Positions 34,445 through 45,131 are shown, counted from the stretch's first letter. The stretch: DNA of 64,000 bases from G963668185 sp965237445 (GCA_965237445.1 OZ250142.1:2170001-2234000); one strand, 5' to 3'. Numbers and translations: made by a program. Notes: generated by a model not told the origin, from the sequence alone.

Positions 34445-35584
34445 CTACTTGTTCGGCGCTATGAAACCGTCGTAAGTGCCGAAGTAGATGCGATCTCCCG
34501 AGACGGCGATGCCACCCCGCACGGCGCCGATGGCCTCGAACTTCATCAACAGTTTGCCAGTCGATACGTCGAGGGCGTGCACTTCCTTGTCGTTGGTTCC
34601 GATGTACAGGCGGCCGTCGTGGAAGAGGGGCCTGCCGACTACCTTGTCCCTTGCGTGGTGCAGCCACGCTACCTCTCCAGTGGATGCGTCGAGCGCGGTT
34701 ACTAATCCGTCCTGCGTACCGTAGATAACTAACTCGCCCGCAATGGCAGCCGGTGACGACACCTTGTCGGCGTTCGACTTGCGCCATAGTTCCTCGCCGT
34801 TTGCCCTGTCGACCGCGAACATAATGCGGTCGTCGGTGCTGAAGTAGACGGCGTCCCATCCTATCGTAGGGGTGTTCTTGATGCGATTCCGTGTGTCGGC
34901 GGTCCAGAGCTGCGAGGCGTCAGCGGCATCGAGCGCGTAGAGACGGGTGTCCGAACTGCCGAAGTACAAAGTGTCGCCGTAGACTTCCGTCGAGCCTAGG
35001 ATGAGGGAGCCGGTCTCAAATCGCCAAACTTCCTCGCCGGTGTAGAGGTCGACGGCGTAGACATTGAAGTCATTGCTTCCGACGTAGACAGTCCCGTTTA
35101 GGATAGCCGGGGAAGAGTTGATGACCTCGCGGCTCTCGGTCTGGAAGCGCCAATTTTCCTTTCCGGTGATGGCATTCACCGAGTAAACGGTTCCGGTCCA
35201 GTTGGCGAACAAGATCGAGCCATCGGCCAGCGTCGGTGAGCCGCTGATCTGGGCGCCGGTCTCGAACTCCCACTGGATTTCGCCAGTTAGCTCGTTGAGC
35301 GCGTACAGCTTGGAGTGGAAAGTGCCGACGTACACACCGCCCAACCCGACAGTCGGGGTGGCAATCACGCCCCCTTGAATCTTTTGGAACCAGATCTCTT
35401 CGCCTGTGACCGAGTCAACGGCGTATACATGTCCGTCAGGGATATCGCCGGGTGTGCATCGGTCGTATGCGTCTACGGAAACGACCCCTACGACGGCAAG
35501 AGCGACAACAACGAGCAACCATCCAAGCCGTTCTCCCCATGGGTTTCCGGCGTACTTCCATGTGCGCGTGGTGTTGCGTAACAA
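34445..35584 (-). CDS. Membrane-anchored PQQ-type beta-propeller repeat protein
   Basis: 379 residues. One hydrophobic helix (WLLVVVALAVVGVVSVDAY, about residues 22-40) is followed by eight or so repeats of about 40 residues with blocks such as GHVYAVDSVTGEEIWFQ, SKLYALNELTGEIQWEFETG and ARLYALDAADASQLWTAD. These are PQQ/BamB-like beta-propeller blades. There is no PQQ-dehydrogenase catalytic domain, so it is a scaffold or binding protein outside the membrane. The TTG start has AAAGGA about ten bases upstream. It converges on the FAD oxidoreductase. Confidence 0.85.
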   Translation of the reverse strand: MLRNTTRTWKYAGNPWGERLGWLLVVVALAVVGVVSVDAYDRCTPGDIPDGHVYAVDSVTGEEIWFQKIQGGVIATPTVGLGGVYVGTFHSKLYALNELTGEIQWEFETGAQISGSPTLADGSILFANWTGTVYSVNAITGKENWRFQTESREVINSSPAILNGTVYVGSNDFNVYAVDLYTGEEVWRFETGSLILGSTEVYGDTLYFGSSDTRLYALDAADASQLWTADTRNRIKNTPTIGWDAVYFSTDDRIMFAVDRANGEELWRKSNADKVSSPAAIAGELVIYGTQDGLVTALDASTGEVAWLHHARDKVVGRPLFHDGRLYIGTNDKEVHALDVSTGKLLMKFEAIGAVRGGIAVSGDRIYFGTYDGFIAPNK

Positions 35585-35822
35585 GCGGTTTCAGGATCCT
35601 TTGTCAATGTGGGGACGCTGCGGCAGATCTGCCGGCGACTATGACGGCTTGAATTGCCGAATATGGAATTTTAGCAGGCGACGCGGAGGTTAGTGGATGA
35701 TTTGTCGAGCCACGCCGACATGATCGCGCGATTAGCGTTAGTGTTCCGGGCACAGTCAGTGGTCGGTGCGAGCGTTAGAGTGAAGGCCCGGCATTGGTGG
35801 CGGCCCATGGGCTTACGTGTGC

Positions 35823-35851
35823 TTGACAGGCGGTAGGTGCTGACCTACGCT
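35823..35851 (+). promoter_or_regulatory. Probable tRNA-Met promoter
   Basis: TTGACA (35823-35828) followed after 17 bases by TACGCT (35846-35851), about 12 bases before the mature tRNA. The -35 is perfect, the -10 weak. Confidence 0.5.
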
Positions 35852-35863
35852 GGAATTGTCCTA

Positions 35864-35938
<75 letters not shown>

Positions 35939-36276
35939 GCTTATGTCTGAGAACTGTGGGGAGCCGAACTCTTCAGCCGTGGCATACGACTGAGACCCGG
36001 CTTGGGCGTTGGAACCATCCCTTGGCCACACATCTTAGGTCCAATGGGACTGAATCCAATACTCCGTGAGAATTTCATACGCTGATCTCCCAGGAGGATC
36101 TGGTCCAGGATCGGAACCTGCCCTCGGGAGAGCCAACAACTTCGTTTAGGTCGAAGCCCAGGTGCTCACCAAGTCTGGGATTGTCCTGCTTCATACCCTT
36201 CCTCATTTGATGGGATGATCTCCTTGACGGAAGTCGTGGGGAATCCATCACAAATGCCTATCGCACCCACAGCCAC
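35939..36276. other. Gene-free stretch after tRNA
   Basis: 338 bases between the tRNA and the end of the frameshifted membrane gene. I see no motif, long frame or clear repeat. Confidence 0.5.
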
Positions 36277-38000
36277 CTAAAACAACCCTTCGAGGTTCTC
36301 CCGTAGGTTCCGCCACCACCCGCGGTCAGATCCAGTATCTGGTACGAACTGGACCTCGTATGTCCCATGCTCCCCCATCTTGAGCCGTCCGCCCAATGCC
36401 ACCTGGTCGCCGAGGGAGATTCCCTCGAAGAGCCCTGTCGGTACGCGGACGCTCACCTGTTGCACGTACTCCCCTCGATCAATCTCGAGCAGCAGCGTGT
36501 CGATGTCCTTGTGTACCAGAGTGCCGCTGACCCTCACGCACTCATCGCGGTACAGGTCGCCGGCCACTGAAAGCGGCCCGGGCGGCGGAATGCCGGGAGA
36601 GTCCAATGGACACGGCTTGACGCGCGGCGAGACCACGTCGAGGCTGAACAGGACGACCAGTACCAGCGACCCTGCGCCCAGCAGGCTTACCACCCATATG
36701 AGGCACCCGCGGAACCGCCCGCCGCCCTTCGGCTCCTCAACCGCGCTCTCCCCCCTGTACGCTTGATACGCGGCCGACCTCAATCCCTCAGTGGCTGCCG
36801 GAGGACTGCTCTGAGACTCTAGTTCACGCGCAATCTCTTCAGTTTCGTCGGTGGTACTGCGGGGCGCAGCCATCTCGGTATCCGGCGACTCCATTTCGAG
36901 CAGCTCGAGTTCTAGTTCATACCCTAGCTGCGCAGCCGCTTTCGCCGCATCGCCCGACCGTCCGGTCAGGCCCCACTCCAGCGCGTGCATGAACCCGTGA
37001 TAGGCCGCGTCCAGGTTGACACCCCGCAGAGAGGATTCTTTATCGGAGTCAAACCACGATGGAGCCGAGACCGAAACGTCGAGCCACGGCTGGGCTCTAT
37101 CCAACCCGACGGCATAGGCCAGCATGGAATCGGGTCGCTCCCGCGCACCGGCCGGGGCAGGTCCGGTCAGGGACTCTTTCAAGCCAAGCCACTGTCCAAT
37201 CTCATATGCTCCCGCCTGCGTCGGCGGCAGTATGCCCGTCGGTGTGAGCGGCGGCATCATCGTCATATATATGAAGCCTGTGAACCCGCCGATCAGGGCG
37301 TTCGCCCACCACTGGGTCAGCCATAGAGCCGCCCAAAGCCCGCTGCCAACGCCCATCAAAGCTCCGGCCAACATGTCCCATTCGGCACCATCCCCGAACT
37401 TCTCCCTCCTGACCCGTACCGGGTTGTCATGGAAGAGGCCGCGGTTCTGCAGGTAATCTCCTATTTGGTCGCCGATGGCATCTTCGCGCTTCTTTATCCC
37501 TTCATGCAGCGAATCAACTGTTGTGGGGCGCGACGGCAGGCTGTTGCATATCGTTCGTTCCCAGTCATACTGTGCGGGCCCTGCCGCGACAGCCGGTATA
37601 GGAAGCCGACCTTTGTGCCTACGGCTTCGATTCGCAACGTGCCGCGCTGGCACATCTCGATGATGGAGGCCAGCAGCGTTGGGTTCCATATCATTCGGCC
37701 TTCCAGGGCTGAAACCGCCGTCGCCGGCAGTGAACCGGGCTGCGGGCTCCCCGAGTACCATGGGCGCCGTTGCGTCTCCGTTGCCTGCGGGTCGCTGTAT
37801 TTGGGCCACAGCCACAACACAATAATGAGTAGCTGCGCTGCGACTACGCCAATCGTGCGAAAGCCCCAGACCGCCAGATGCTTCCAGTCCTTATCCCGAA
37901 AGTCGGGGAAGCCGCTTTCGGCGATGACCCCGCCAGGGTCAAGTGCGAGCAGCAAGCCGATGGCGGTAAGGGCCGCCATCGCCGTCAGCATGTTCACCAT
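36277..38000 (-). pseudogene. DUF2207-like membrane protein gene with one frameshift
   Basis: The first part (from ATG 38000, AAGGGA upstream) has a signal-like helix MVNMLTAMAALTAIGLLLA, a second helix (IGVVAAQLLIIVLWLWP) and PWYSGSPQPGSLPATAVSAL...LLASIIEMCQRGTLRIE, as in DUF2207 proteins. Near 37570-37600 the frame shifts from LSRQGP to PAQYDWERTICNSLP, and reading continues with DSLHEGIKKREDAIGDQI, two transmembrane helices, a long acidic linker, another helix and a beta-rich end. The parts join smoothly, so a single indel is likely. It may be a real lesion or a sequencing error. Function unknown; the C-terminal beta-rich end looks secreted or periplasmic. Confidence 0.75.
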
Positions 38001-38774
38001 AGCTTCCCTTCCTTCCTGGGTCGTACTGGCGTACTTGACTCTGCAGGACAACCGTACTTCATACTACTTTCAGAGAGCAACCGTCGCCAGCCGATATCCG
38101 CGCCCAGCCGCGTCGGGGGCGGTCCTCTGGGGGAGAGAACGGCGGCGTAGCTGTCCGGGACGGGTACGAGGGTCACCTTGGTCAGCTTCCCCTTCCAAAG
38201 GGCGGGGCGGGCCATGACGGTGTAGCTGCCGCCCTGGGCAGACTCACCCTTCCCTTACAACAAGACCTCCCAGCGCAAAGTTCGCGAATCAGTCTTAGAT
38301 GGCCCACCAGAGTTCTGCCGAATTCATAGTGCCCCGAAAAGGTCGACCTCTGCGGCATCCGCTTCCCCCCGCTGTGAACCGCGTGGGTTTGGAGTAGGAA
38401 TAGGCTGGACGCACGTTCTTATCGTGCTCGGGCGGCGCTCCGTCTCAGCGTAAGCTCTCACGGCCACAGTTTCGGCATACGCGTTGAAGATGAGCTATGC
38501 CTCTACAGCCTCAAGATGTCCGTTCCTTCGTGTGAGCGCAAGGCTATAAAGGCCTAAACCTCCCGGAAAGCGGCCTTGGGCACTTTGACGTGGCCGATCA
38601 TCTTGCGGAACTCAATCCTGTCTTCCACGAAGTAGGACCAGCATTTGATGGTCTCATCTTCGAAGTGCTCCAGGCTCAAAGGCGCGTGATACAAGCACGT
38701 AAACTGTGGGCCATGACGAGTCAGCGCAGAACGTTCTTGTTGACACACCATATCAGTACATTGCATACTTATTC
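38001..38774. other. Intergenic region with a possible ku-like remnant
   Basis: At 38215-38125 on the minus strand a short frame reads ARPALWKGKLTKVTLVPVPD followed by SYAAV, which resembles the conserved start of prokaryotic Ku (W-K-G, then L-V-x-V-P, then Y-x-A). The similarity stops after about 30 codons. The rest (to 38774) shows nothing recognisable. Confidence 0.3.
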
Positions 38775-40082
38775 ATGGTCCAGCGAGAAACACAGCGTGA
38801 AAGAGCGGCCCAGGTGGGCCAACTAATGAGGTCCTATCGCGAGACCTTTTCCGCGGCAGGCCGCCGCCGAGGGCTGACGCAGGAAGCCCTGTTGGAGCGG
38901 ATGGGATCGGTGGACAGTGACTACGCGGAGCGCTACAGCCACGCTACCGTCTCGCGATGGGAATCGGGTGGTACTCGCCCCACTCTCCAGCGGCTGAAGG
39001 TCTTCGGCGAAGCGCTCAACTTGTCTCGGATTGAGGTAGCCGGTCTCATACTGCTAGCGGGACTTGCACTTGACTTTCGAACGGCGTTGGCTCAAATCAA
39101 CGGGAGTGACAGCGGTGCGGCCGTTGTAGAAAGAGCTTCGCCTGACCCGGTGTCTCCATTCGACGTTGCAGCTTCCATGGCCAATGCCGCTTCGTCGATT
39201 CTTGGGTCCGCGGCCCGTTTTGGGTTTCTTAGGGTACTGCCGCTCGGGATGTTCATACTTGGCGGGTATGCGTTGTCATTTTACGGCTGGAGCAACGCAT
39301 GGATGCCCACGGCGTATGTCGCCTTCGCAATAGGGATAGTGTTGGCGCAGGGGCTATTGCTGCCGGACCGTGGCGCCGGCCTCAGGGAGTTCTTCTGGGT
39401 CTCCGTTTTCTTCCTTTTGACGACGCCCCTGCTGCAGTTCGCCTCGATACGCATGGATCACTACAATTTCCACACCATTGGGAATCTTGCCGGCACCCAA
39501 GCGCCTTACTTGCTGGCGCTTCTCTTGAACCTGGTGATTGCGTCTGCGGCAGGGCTGATGTTTCAGTTGCTATGGAAGTGGCAATACACTGGCGTCATCG
39601 GTGAGAGCAGCGCCCTCCGGCGAGCGGCTTCCGTTGTGCTGCCGCCCGTGATTTCCGTTTACGCCATCGTTGCTATCACCACCAACATTGCGGTATCGAT
39701 ACAGTTGGCGGTCCTGCTGCCAGTGTTGGGTGCGGTCTTTACAGCATTGTTGGTTCTCCGTGACCCTGCCTTCGAACCGAGCAAGCGCGACCGGCTGTTC
39801 CTTCTCTCAACAACAACGGTTTTGGCAATGATCTCCACTACTTTGGGAGTAGTTACGATTCTTGCCGTGTACCTGTCGCCTAACTTGCCGAGCGTACTGC
39901 CGGACCATAACTTGCTGCGTTCCTGGGAGATCGATTTTGTCGCGCTGGGTCTTACCCGAGAAGAGGCGCTGGATCGGTTAAACCTTGGATACATCTGGCA
40001 CGCGACGTGGGCCTTCGTGTACATGCTCTTTGCTGTGGGTGGCAGACTGATTGTATCCATCTACCGACTTAGCAGCGACTGA
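38775..40082 (+). CDS. XRE-type HTH domain fused to a multi-helix membrane domain
   Basis: About 435 residues. The N-terminal 80 residues hold an XRE-like helix-turn-helix: QLMRSYRETFSAAGRRRGLTQE, a long insert, then SHATVSRWESGGTRPTLQRLKVFGEAL. After a linker come about eight hydrophobic helices (roughly residues 165-435). The protein is likely a membrane-tethered regulator. ATG 38775 lacks a clear Shine-Dalgarno; ATG 38826 (MRSYRETF) has AGGTGGG upstream and is a good alternative. It stands alone between a decayed gene and a gene-free stretch. The signal it senses is unknown. Confidence 0.75.
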   Translation: MVQRETQRERAAQVGQLMRSYRETFSAAGRRRGLTQEALLERMGSVDSDYAERYSHATVSRWESGGTRPTLQRLKVFGEALNLSRIEVAGLILLAGLALDFRTALAQINGSDSGAAVVERASPDPVSPFDVAASMANAASSILGSAARFGFLRVLPLGMFILGGYALSFYGWSNAWMPTAYVAFAIGIVLAQGLLLPDRGAGLREFFWVSVFFLLTTPLLQFASIRMDHYNFHTIGNLAGTQAPYLLALLLNLVIASAAGLMFQLLWKWQYTGVIGESSALRRAASVVLPPVISVYAIVAITTNIAVSIQLAVLLPVLGAVFTALLVLRDPAFEPSKRDRLFLLSTTTVLAMISTTLGVVTILAVYLSPNLPSVLPDHNLLRSWEIDFVALGLTREEALDRLNLGYIWHATWAFVYMLFAVGGRLIVSIYRLSSD

Positions 40083-40987
40083 CGACGATGAGCTGAAGGC
40101 GCATGGGCGGCCAGCAGCCAAAGCATTCAGACATCTTTACCGTAGATGCACGTTGAATGGGCTACTGAGCGTTCTTTCAAAAGGCATCTTGCTTGCGGTT
40201 GAGCGTACTGATGCCGAATGCTTGCGAATGCGTTGGAGGGTTGCCAATCGGCCGCGCTTGAGAGAACCCTTACGTCATCCGCAATGGATAGGGCGCCGAG
40301 CCGGATGCTACCTGTGAGTGCAACCCAATACCAAGCGTTTCATGTTGCTGCTGGAGCGCTAGATTAATCCCAAAGGGACTGAGATGGTACGGTCTTCGGT
40401 GCACGACGTTAACGGGGTGTCCGAACTTCGCCCACGGCCACGCAAACCACGGCCTGCAGCTCGGGGCCGCGGGGCTAGCCAGCACTTTGAGTGTCACTGC
40501 TATACCCACGACGTTGACTTGCGTTCCTCCGTCTAACCGGCCTACGACGGGCGAGCCAAGGGCCTCGGCGCCCTCTCAGGAAACACCGCCACGGCTCGAA
40601 GACAATTCTGTCCATCGTTCAACGTGGTCTACCAAGTCTAGCCACCTTTTTTCTTCCAAATCAATTTCGTACGCATAGCGGGAGTTGGAGTGCACGCAAT
40701 GGCCGGTAAGTCGCCCAAAAGGCCACAGGAAGCTTCAGTGAACGCCGGAGCCAATTGGACCGACGCCAAGCCGGTGCTTCTTTCAGTTGGCAATCCACAG
40801 ATCGCGAAGGCTGGCGTGGGTTCTGACAGACTGCAATTGTGACATTTAACACGAGAGAGTTTCCATTGCTGCTTCACAGGTAATTCAAGTAGTTTACACA
40901 GCAAATCATCCTCTATTCTGTCCCACTGGTCCGATACGGGAAGAGGAGCCGGAGTGCGGCTACGTCCGATATCCGGAGATTTACCTC
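40083..40987. other. Gene-free stretch, nothing recognised
   Basis: About 900 bases with short, motif-free frames on both strands. It precedes a decayed gene and may itself be eroded coding DNA. Confidence 0.5.
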
Positions 40988-41370
40988 ATGCCGATGTTTC
41001 CAGTACTTTCCGTCCGAGATGTAGACGCTTCTGTGCGGTAGTACACGATACCGGTGGGGTTTGGATTGGTCTGTTTTCTGACTGGGAAGAACGGTAGTGT
41101 CCCATGTTCGCTGGGGGAAACTCGCGGACCTGCTCCGTGTTACCGAGAATGGTGGGTGAGAGGGCGCAGACCAAGGGCGTTGGAGTTATCTTTTCTTTCC
41201 TAGCCGAGCCGCACACAGTAGACGAACTCGCAGCCAACTTTGCGGAGAATGACGTGGAAATAGTTGAAGGACCGGTAAGCTGACCTTGAGATACGCGGGT
41301 TATCGTAGTGGCTGACCCAGACGGCTACGAACTGGCTCTTTCGAGCCGGAGGAAGCAGGAAGGAAGTTAG
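40988..41370 (+). pseudogene. Glyoxalase/bleomycin-resistance (VOC) family pseudogene
   Basis: From ATG 40988 the frame reads MPMFPVLSVRDVDASVR then a stop, then YTIPVGF, the usual VOC start. After a garbled middle it resumes TVDELAANFAENDVEIVEGPV, two stops, then RVIVVADPDGYELALSSRR, the usual VOC end with the D-P-D-G-Y/H-x-x-E/L metal motif. At least three in-frame stops and a frameshifted middle mean it cannot be expressed. Length (about 125 codons) is that of a complete VOC protein. Confidence 0.8.
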
Positions 41371-41490
41371 AGGATCTGATGAGGGGTGGGACCGAGGCTA
41401 GCCTTCTCGTTGTGAGCTGCCCCACTTGGCTCGGACGCTGTCGGGCCGCGACATGATTGGAAAGTTCAGCGTGGACAAGTGCGGCATTAG

Positions 41491-42231
41491 CTACCGTACG
41501 GCATTGGAGTACCAGCCTTTCCATGCCGATTTCCGGTGGCGAAACAGTGCGATGAAGAGGGGATTGGTCCAGACGAGTGTCTTCCAGATGGGCCACTTGT
41601 CGAAACGTCGGCAGGACGGCAATACTCGCGGTTCTCGAATTAGGCGGACCACGCGACGCGTTTCTTTGGCGTGTTTCCTCAAGTTCCAAAAAAAGTCTAC
41701 GTCCTCGCCTATCCATACTTCTTCGTCGTATCCGCCGACCTGCTCGAAGACCGACTTGCTGCAGAACTGAGCGGCGCCTTGTGCCATTCCCGTAAGGCTT
41801 CCCAGGGCACGCCATGCGAGGAGGTAAAGCCTGATCGAACGACGCCGCGGCTGATAATCAACTTCAACGGCGCCGCCGACGCACCCGGGGTCGTTCATGG
41901 TTTCGTTTATGGCGGTGAGGAGGGTGTGCGGCATGTAGACGTCTGCATCGACGAACACGAGCAGGTCCCCCGAAGCGTGGCGCGCGCCGGTGTTGCGCGC
42001 TCGCCCAATGTTCTGGACGGGCTCATGGACGACGGTTGCTCCTTCGGCCCGAGCGACATCGACGGTCAAATCCGTGCTGTGATTGTCTACAACTATCGTT
42101 TCCACTTCTACGCGAGCGTGTGCGCGCAGATGGGCTGCCGCGGCGCGTATAGAAGCCAGGGTGGATGGGAGATAGGCTTCTTCGTTGAAGGCAGGAACGA
42201 TGACCGTGAGCTTCACTGGCCTTTGGAGCAC
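41491..42231 (-). CDS. Family 2 glycosyltransferase
   Basis: 246 residues. KLTVIVPAFNEEAYLPSTLASI (start of the GT-A fold), ETIVVDNHSTDLTVDVARAEGA and NIGRARNTGARHASGDLLVFVDADVYM (the DxD motif, near residue 115) are intact; later GGYDEEVWIGEDVDFFWNL carries the E-D catalytic-base pattern. No membrane segments. It probably moves a sugar to a lipid or polysaccharide acceptor. GTG start; another GTG seven codons later is possible. It stands alone downstream of the M24 peptidase gene. Confidence 0.88.
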   Translation of the reverse strand: MLQRPVKLTVIVPAFNEEAYLPSTLASIRAAAAHLRAHARVEVETIVVDNHSTDLTVDVARAEGATVVHEPVQNIGRARNTGARHASGDLLVFVDADVYMPHTLLTAINETMNDPGCVGGAVEVDYQPRRRSIRLYLLAWRALGSLTGMAQGAAQFCSKSVFEQVGGYDEEVWIGEDVDFFWNLRKHAKETRRVVRLIREPRVLPSCRRFDKWPIWKTLVWTNPLFIALFRHRKSAWKGWYSNAVR

Positions 42232-42411
42232 AGACGTTGCTTCAGGGGAGGAGAAGTTCTCTCGACGGGGACGGCGCGTCCGCTCAAGGTGGGAGGTCGG
42301 CGCAATTTACATCGATAGGGAGTTCGCAAGGCAACCGATTGGCAATCAGACACAATGGTGCTGCCGGCGGAGTGGCGAATCAGACGCGTTACAGGCGAGA
42401 GCCGGTGCTTC

Positions 42412-43623
42412 CTATACTACGATGATGTTTCGCGGCAACTTGGACAGAACTTCCAGCCCGTCTTCCTTTACCAAGAAGCTATCAATGTAGCGGGCTCCGG
42501 TGCCGCCGGGCCATCCGTCAACATCGAACTGGTTCTCGTAGTTGAAGAGCATACCGGGCTCGAGAATCCTGTCTCCAACGCCTTCCCTGGGGGTCAGCCA
42601 GTGGTTGCCGCACCAGTCCGGTGGTGGGGATATGCCAGTCGAGTAGCCCCCAATGAACCAGACGTGCTCGCGTAACCCCACCCCATCAATGTAATCGTCG
42701 GCGACCTGTTGGACTTTGCTCAGCGGATCCCCCGGTTTGACTGCGTCCACGACCGCGTCCACGGAGGCGGCGGACTTGTCCATGATGTCAGCCCAACGTG
42801 GGTCAGGTCCTCCTAAAGAAAATGTCCGATTGATGTTTACGTGGTACCGAAAATAGACGGCGCTGAAGTCCACGAACATCAAGTCTCCCTGCTTTAACTT
42901 CCGGTGAGTGGGTGCGGTGTGGTGCACGCCCGATCTGGGCCCGGACCCGATCATGGACCTGATCCCGGGATAGCCACCGCCCTCCCGCATGAGGGAGTTC
43001 ATCGCAGCGGCCTCGATCTCTGTCTCCATGACGCCCGGCCTGATAACGCTCATGACCGCCGTCATGGCCCTGTCCGCCATTCCGGCGGCCTTGTAAACGA
43101 TCTCAACCTCTCGCGGCGACTTTACGAGGCGTATTTGCTCAACGAGCATAGAGCCGTCAGCGATCTCGGCACCCGCTGCCCGAAGGCTGTCCGCGAGTTG
43201 CTCGATGACTGACGCATGCGGCGAGTAGCTCCATGGCTGCAGTGCAATCTTTTTGCCGCGGGCCAGACCGCGGCCGACTATGGCGTCGGCAATTGCCTGA
43301 ACATTGCTCTCAACAGAAGGTCCAGGCATCCAGACGACGTCCCTGATTTCCGGCACCGCAGAGACCGTGTTCCTGTGACTGGGTCCATCGAAAAACAGGG
43401 GCCTCTCTGAGCCTGCCGACACCAGAACCCCTATCAGACTCCGAAGGTGGTTCCAGACAATGTCGAATCCGGTCAGATAGGTGATGTCTGCAGGTATAGT
43501 CACGTAGATGGCGTCCAAGCCGTCTTTAACAAGAGACTTGCGCACACTGTCAATGCGCGCCTCGTATTCTTCCGGGGGGAAAGCCTGGGGCCAGTCAACC
43601 TGCTGTCGGAGATATTCGTTCAT
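42412..43623 (-). CDS. M24 family metallopeptidase (Xaa-Pro peptidase/creatinase-like)
   Basis: 403 residues. The N-terminal creatinase-like domain (YEARIDSVRKSLVKDGLDAIYVT) is followed by the pita-bread domain: GVHHTAPTHRKLKQGDLMFVDFSAVY (metal Asp), VNINRTFSLG (second Asp), WFIGGYSTGISPPPDWCG (His usually at this place is not obvious) and LEPGMLFNYENQFDVDGWPG (Glu). Some metal ligands may be altered, so substrate and activity are less sure; members include ectoine/arginine-related hydrolases. ATG 43623 has AAGGAG seven bases upstream; longer frame to 43740 is not used. Confidence 0.83.
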   Translation of the reverse strand: MNEYLRQQVDWPQAFPPEEYEARIDSVRKSLVKDGLDAIYVTIPADITYLTGFDIVWNHLRSLIGVLVSAGSERPLFFDGPSHRNTVSAVPEIRDVVWMPGPSVESNVQAIADAIVGRGLARGKKIALQPWSYSPHASVIEQLADSLRAAGAEIADGSMLVEQIRLVKSPREVEIVYKAAGMADRAMTAVMSVIRPGVMETEIEAAAMNSLMREGGGYPGIRSMIGSGPRSGVHHTAPTHRKLKQGDLMFVDFSAVYFRYHVNINRTFSLGGPDPRWADIMDKSAASVDAVVDAVKPGDPLSKVQQVADDYIDGVGLREHVWFIGGYSTGISPPPDWCGNHWLTPREGVGDRILEPGMLFNYENQFDVDGWPGGTGARYIDSFLVKEDGLEVLSKLPRNIIVV

Positions 43624-44045
43624 TGCGGGCTCCTTTGCCTCCATCCGGAGTTGCTCGGTAGGCCGCCGTTCGACGCCCCTTGAGAACTGTGAGGTTGCGG
43701 TGGCCGCTCGATGATACCAACACAGGCGGGACCTTGGCATTCAAGATGTGACTGGGCCAATAGGGTGCAGCGAGGCTTGGCAAGTCCTGCAGGAGGATGC
43801 AGCTTTCGATGACAAAGGGAGCGCGGTTGCGTGCCGACGGTGAATAATGGTTGACCGCGCTTTAGGGGATGTCAGGCATAGCCGAGCGGAGTGCTGAGGC
43901 TTCCGAATTGAATGGAACGCAGCTTCAATAGCTGGGCGACATGCGATGAGGGCCTTTTATATCAGGAACAGCCGTTGCGCCAGCGACATTATTGACATAA
44001 CCTTGAATTGCCATATTTGGACGCCCCCCACTTCGAGGAACCCAC
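43624..44045. other. Intergenic region, nothing recognised
   Basis: 422 bases between divergent genes. It probably holds the M24 and STAS gene promoters, but I see no strong promoter match or repeat. Confidence 0.4.
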
Positions 44046-44402
44046 ATGTCGATGGTTGAAGTCATCGAGTCAAACGGCCCCGTACTTCTACTTAGAGCGC
44101 AGGGCCGTCTTAACATGCTCAGCGCCAGCACGTTCGAGGCTGAGGTAACGAGCGCAGTGGCCATGACAAACACAGACGTTGTGATTGAGGCATCGGACGT
44201 GACGTACCTGAGTAGCGCCGGTCTGCGAGTGTTGTTTCGGCTGTCGCGGAGCCTGAACAAAAGGGATCGCAGCCTGCGGATCTGCAGCTTGAAACCTTAC
44301 ATTCACGAAGTGTTTGAATTGATCGGTTTCGACAGGGTGATTCAAATCCACACGGACCTGCCCTCGGCCCTTTCGGCCACCGGAAGCGGGCCTCAGAGGT
44401 AG
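44046..44402 (+). CDS. STAS domain protein (anti-sigma factor antagonist-like)
   Basis: 118 residues. SpoIIAA-like layout: LLLRAQGRLNMLSASTFEAEV, then VVIEASDVTYLSSAGLRVLFRLSRSLNKR, where Ser in Y-L-S-S-A-G-L is the phosphorylation site of anti-anti-sigma factors, then LKPYIHEVFELIGFDRVIQIH. GAGGAA precedes the ATG. No RsbW-type kinase or sigma factor is next to it, so its partner lies elsewhere. Confidence 0.88.
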   Translation: MSMVEVIESNGPVLLLRAQGRLNMLSASTFEAEVTSAVAMTNTDVVIEASDVTYLSSAGLRVLFRLSRSLNKRDRSLRICSLKPYIHEVFELIGFDRVIQIHTDLPSALSATGSGPQR

Positions 44403-45131
44403 AGCTACCGGAGGCAACAGCTTCTTCGCGGCGTTGCCGCTGCCGGGCTTTTGCGGCCAGTTTTGAAGAGCCGCACCTACGGCGAACTACGGCCGCATGC
44501 TGACGATTTCAGTTTCCTGATGCGACGTCTGCCTATTACCTGCACGGTAGTTGAGAATAGGCAGGCAACCGAATGCGGGAACTTGTGCGTTGATTCGCCT
44601 GTGTGATCGAAGTGCAGGGGTGTCTCGCGTTTGTCGATCGCGGGAACTGCGAATGATCTGGTAACTGGTAGCTTTGTCGGAAGGGTTTTCTCGTACCGGC
44701 CCCCTTGCTTGGAGTTTTGACCTATAGGGTATTCACGATTTGCGGCCCGGGGATACAGCAGATCAAGTAAGTGCACTGCAGCGGCGATGTAGCCTCCTGA
44801 GATTGTACGAAGAAGGGCTTCCCTAACTCAGGACTGGCGTCCTGCAATTCGATTTCCTCACGAAACGCCTTGCGTGCTGTGGTCGATACCGATGCTTCTC
44901 TTGAGTCATGAAATCGATCAATGTGAAGTGTCCGCAGGCGTGTCGGGTCAGGCTTTTGATTTTGAACAAATAAGAGCACAAAAGGTAGTTATCGAAATAT
45001 TAAACGCTTGATAGTATCGATTGGCAGCGTGGCAAAAGTACGACTCTTGCCAGGCTGGGACATTAGCGATTTACTCGAGATTTGCGCCCGTTTCAGCCGG
45101 GCGGCAGACTCGAAGCGACAAAGGAGTGACT
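44403..45131. other. Gene-free stretch with a weak hairpin
   Basis: About 730 bases. Just after the STAS gene GGCAAC (44412-44417) and GTTGCC could pair and precede a short T-rich stretch, possibly a terminator. No coding region is credible. Confidence 0.45.

Noticed and set aside
36095..36135. A tRNA-like 3' fragment after tRNA-Met that could be an att site.
   Set aside because: Only a few short words match the tRNA end and there is no integrase nearby.
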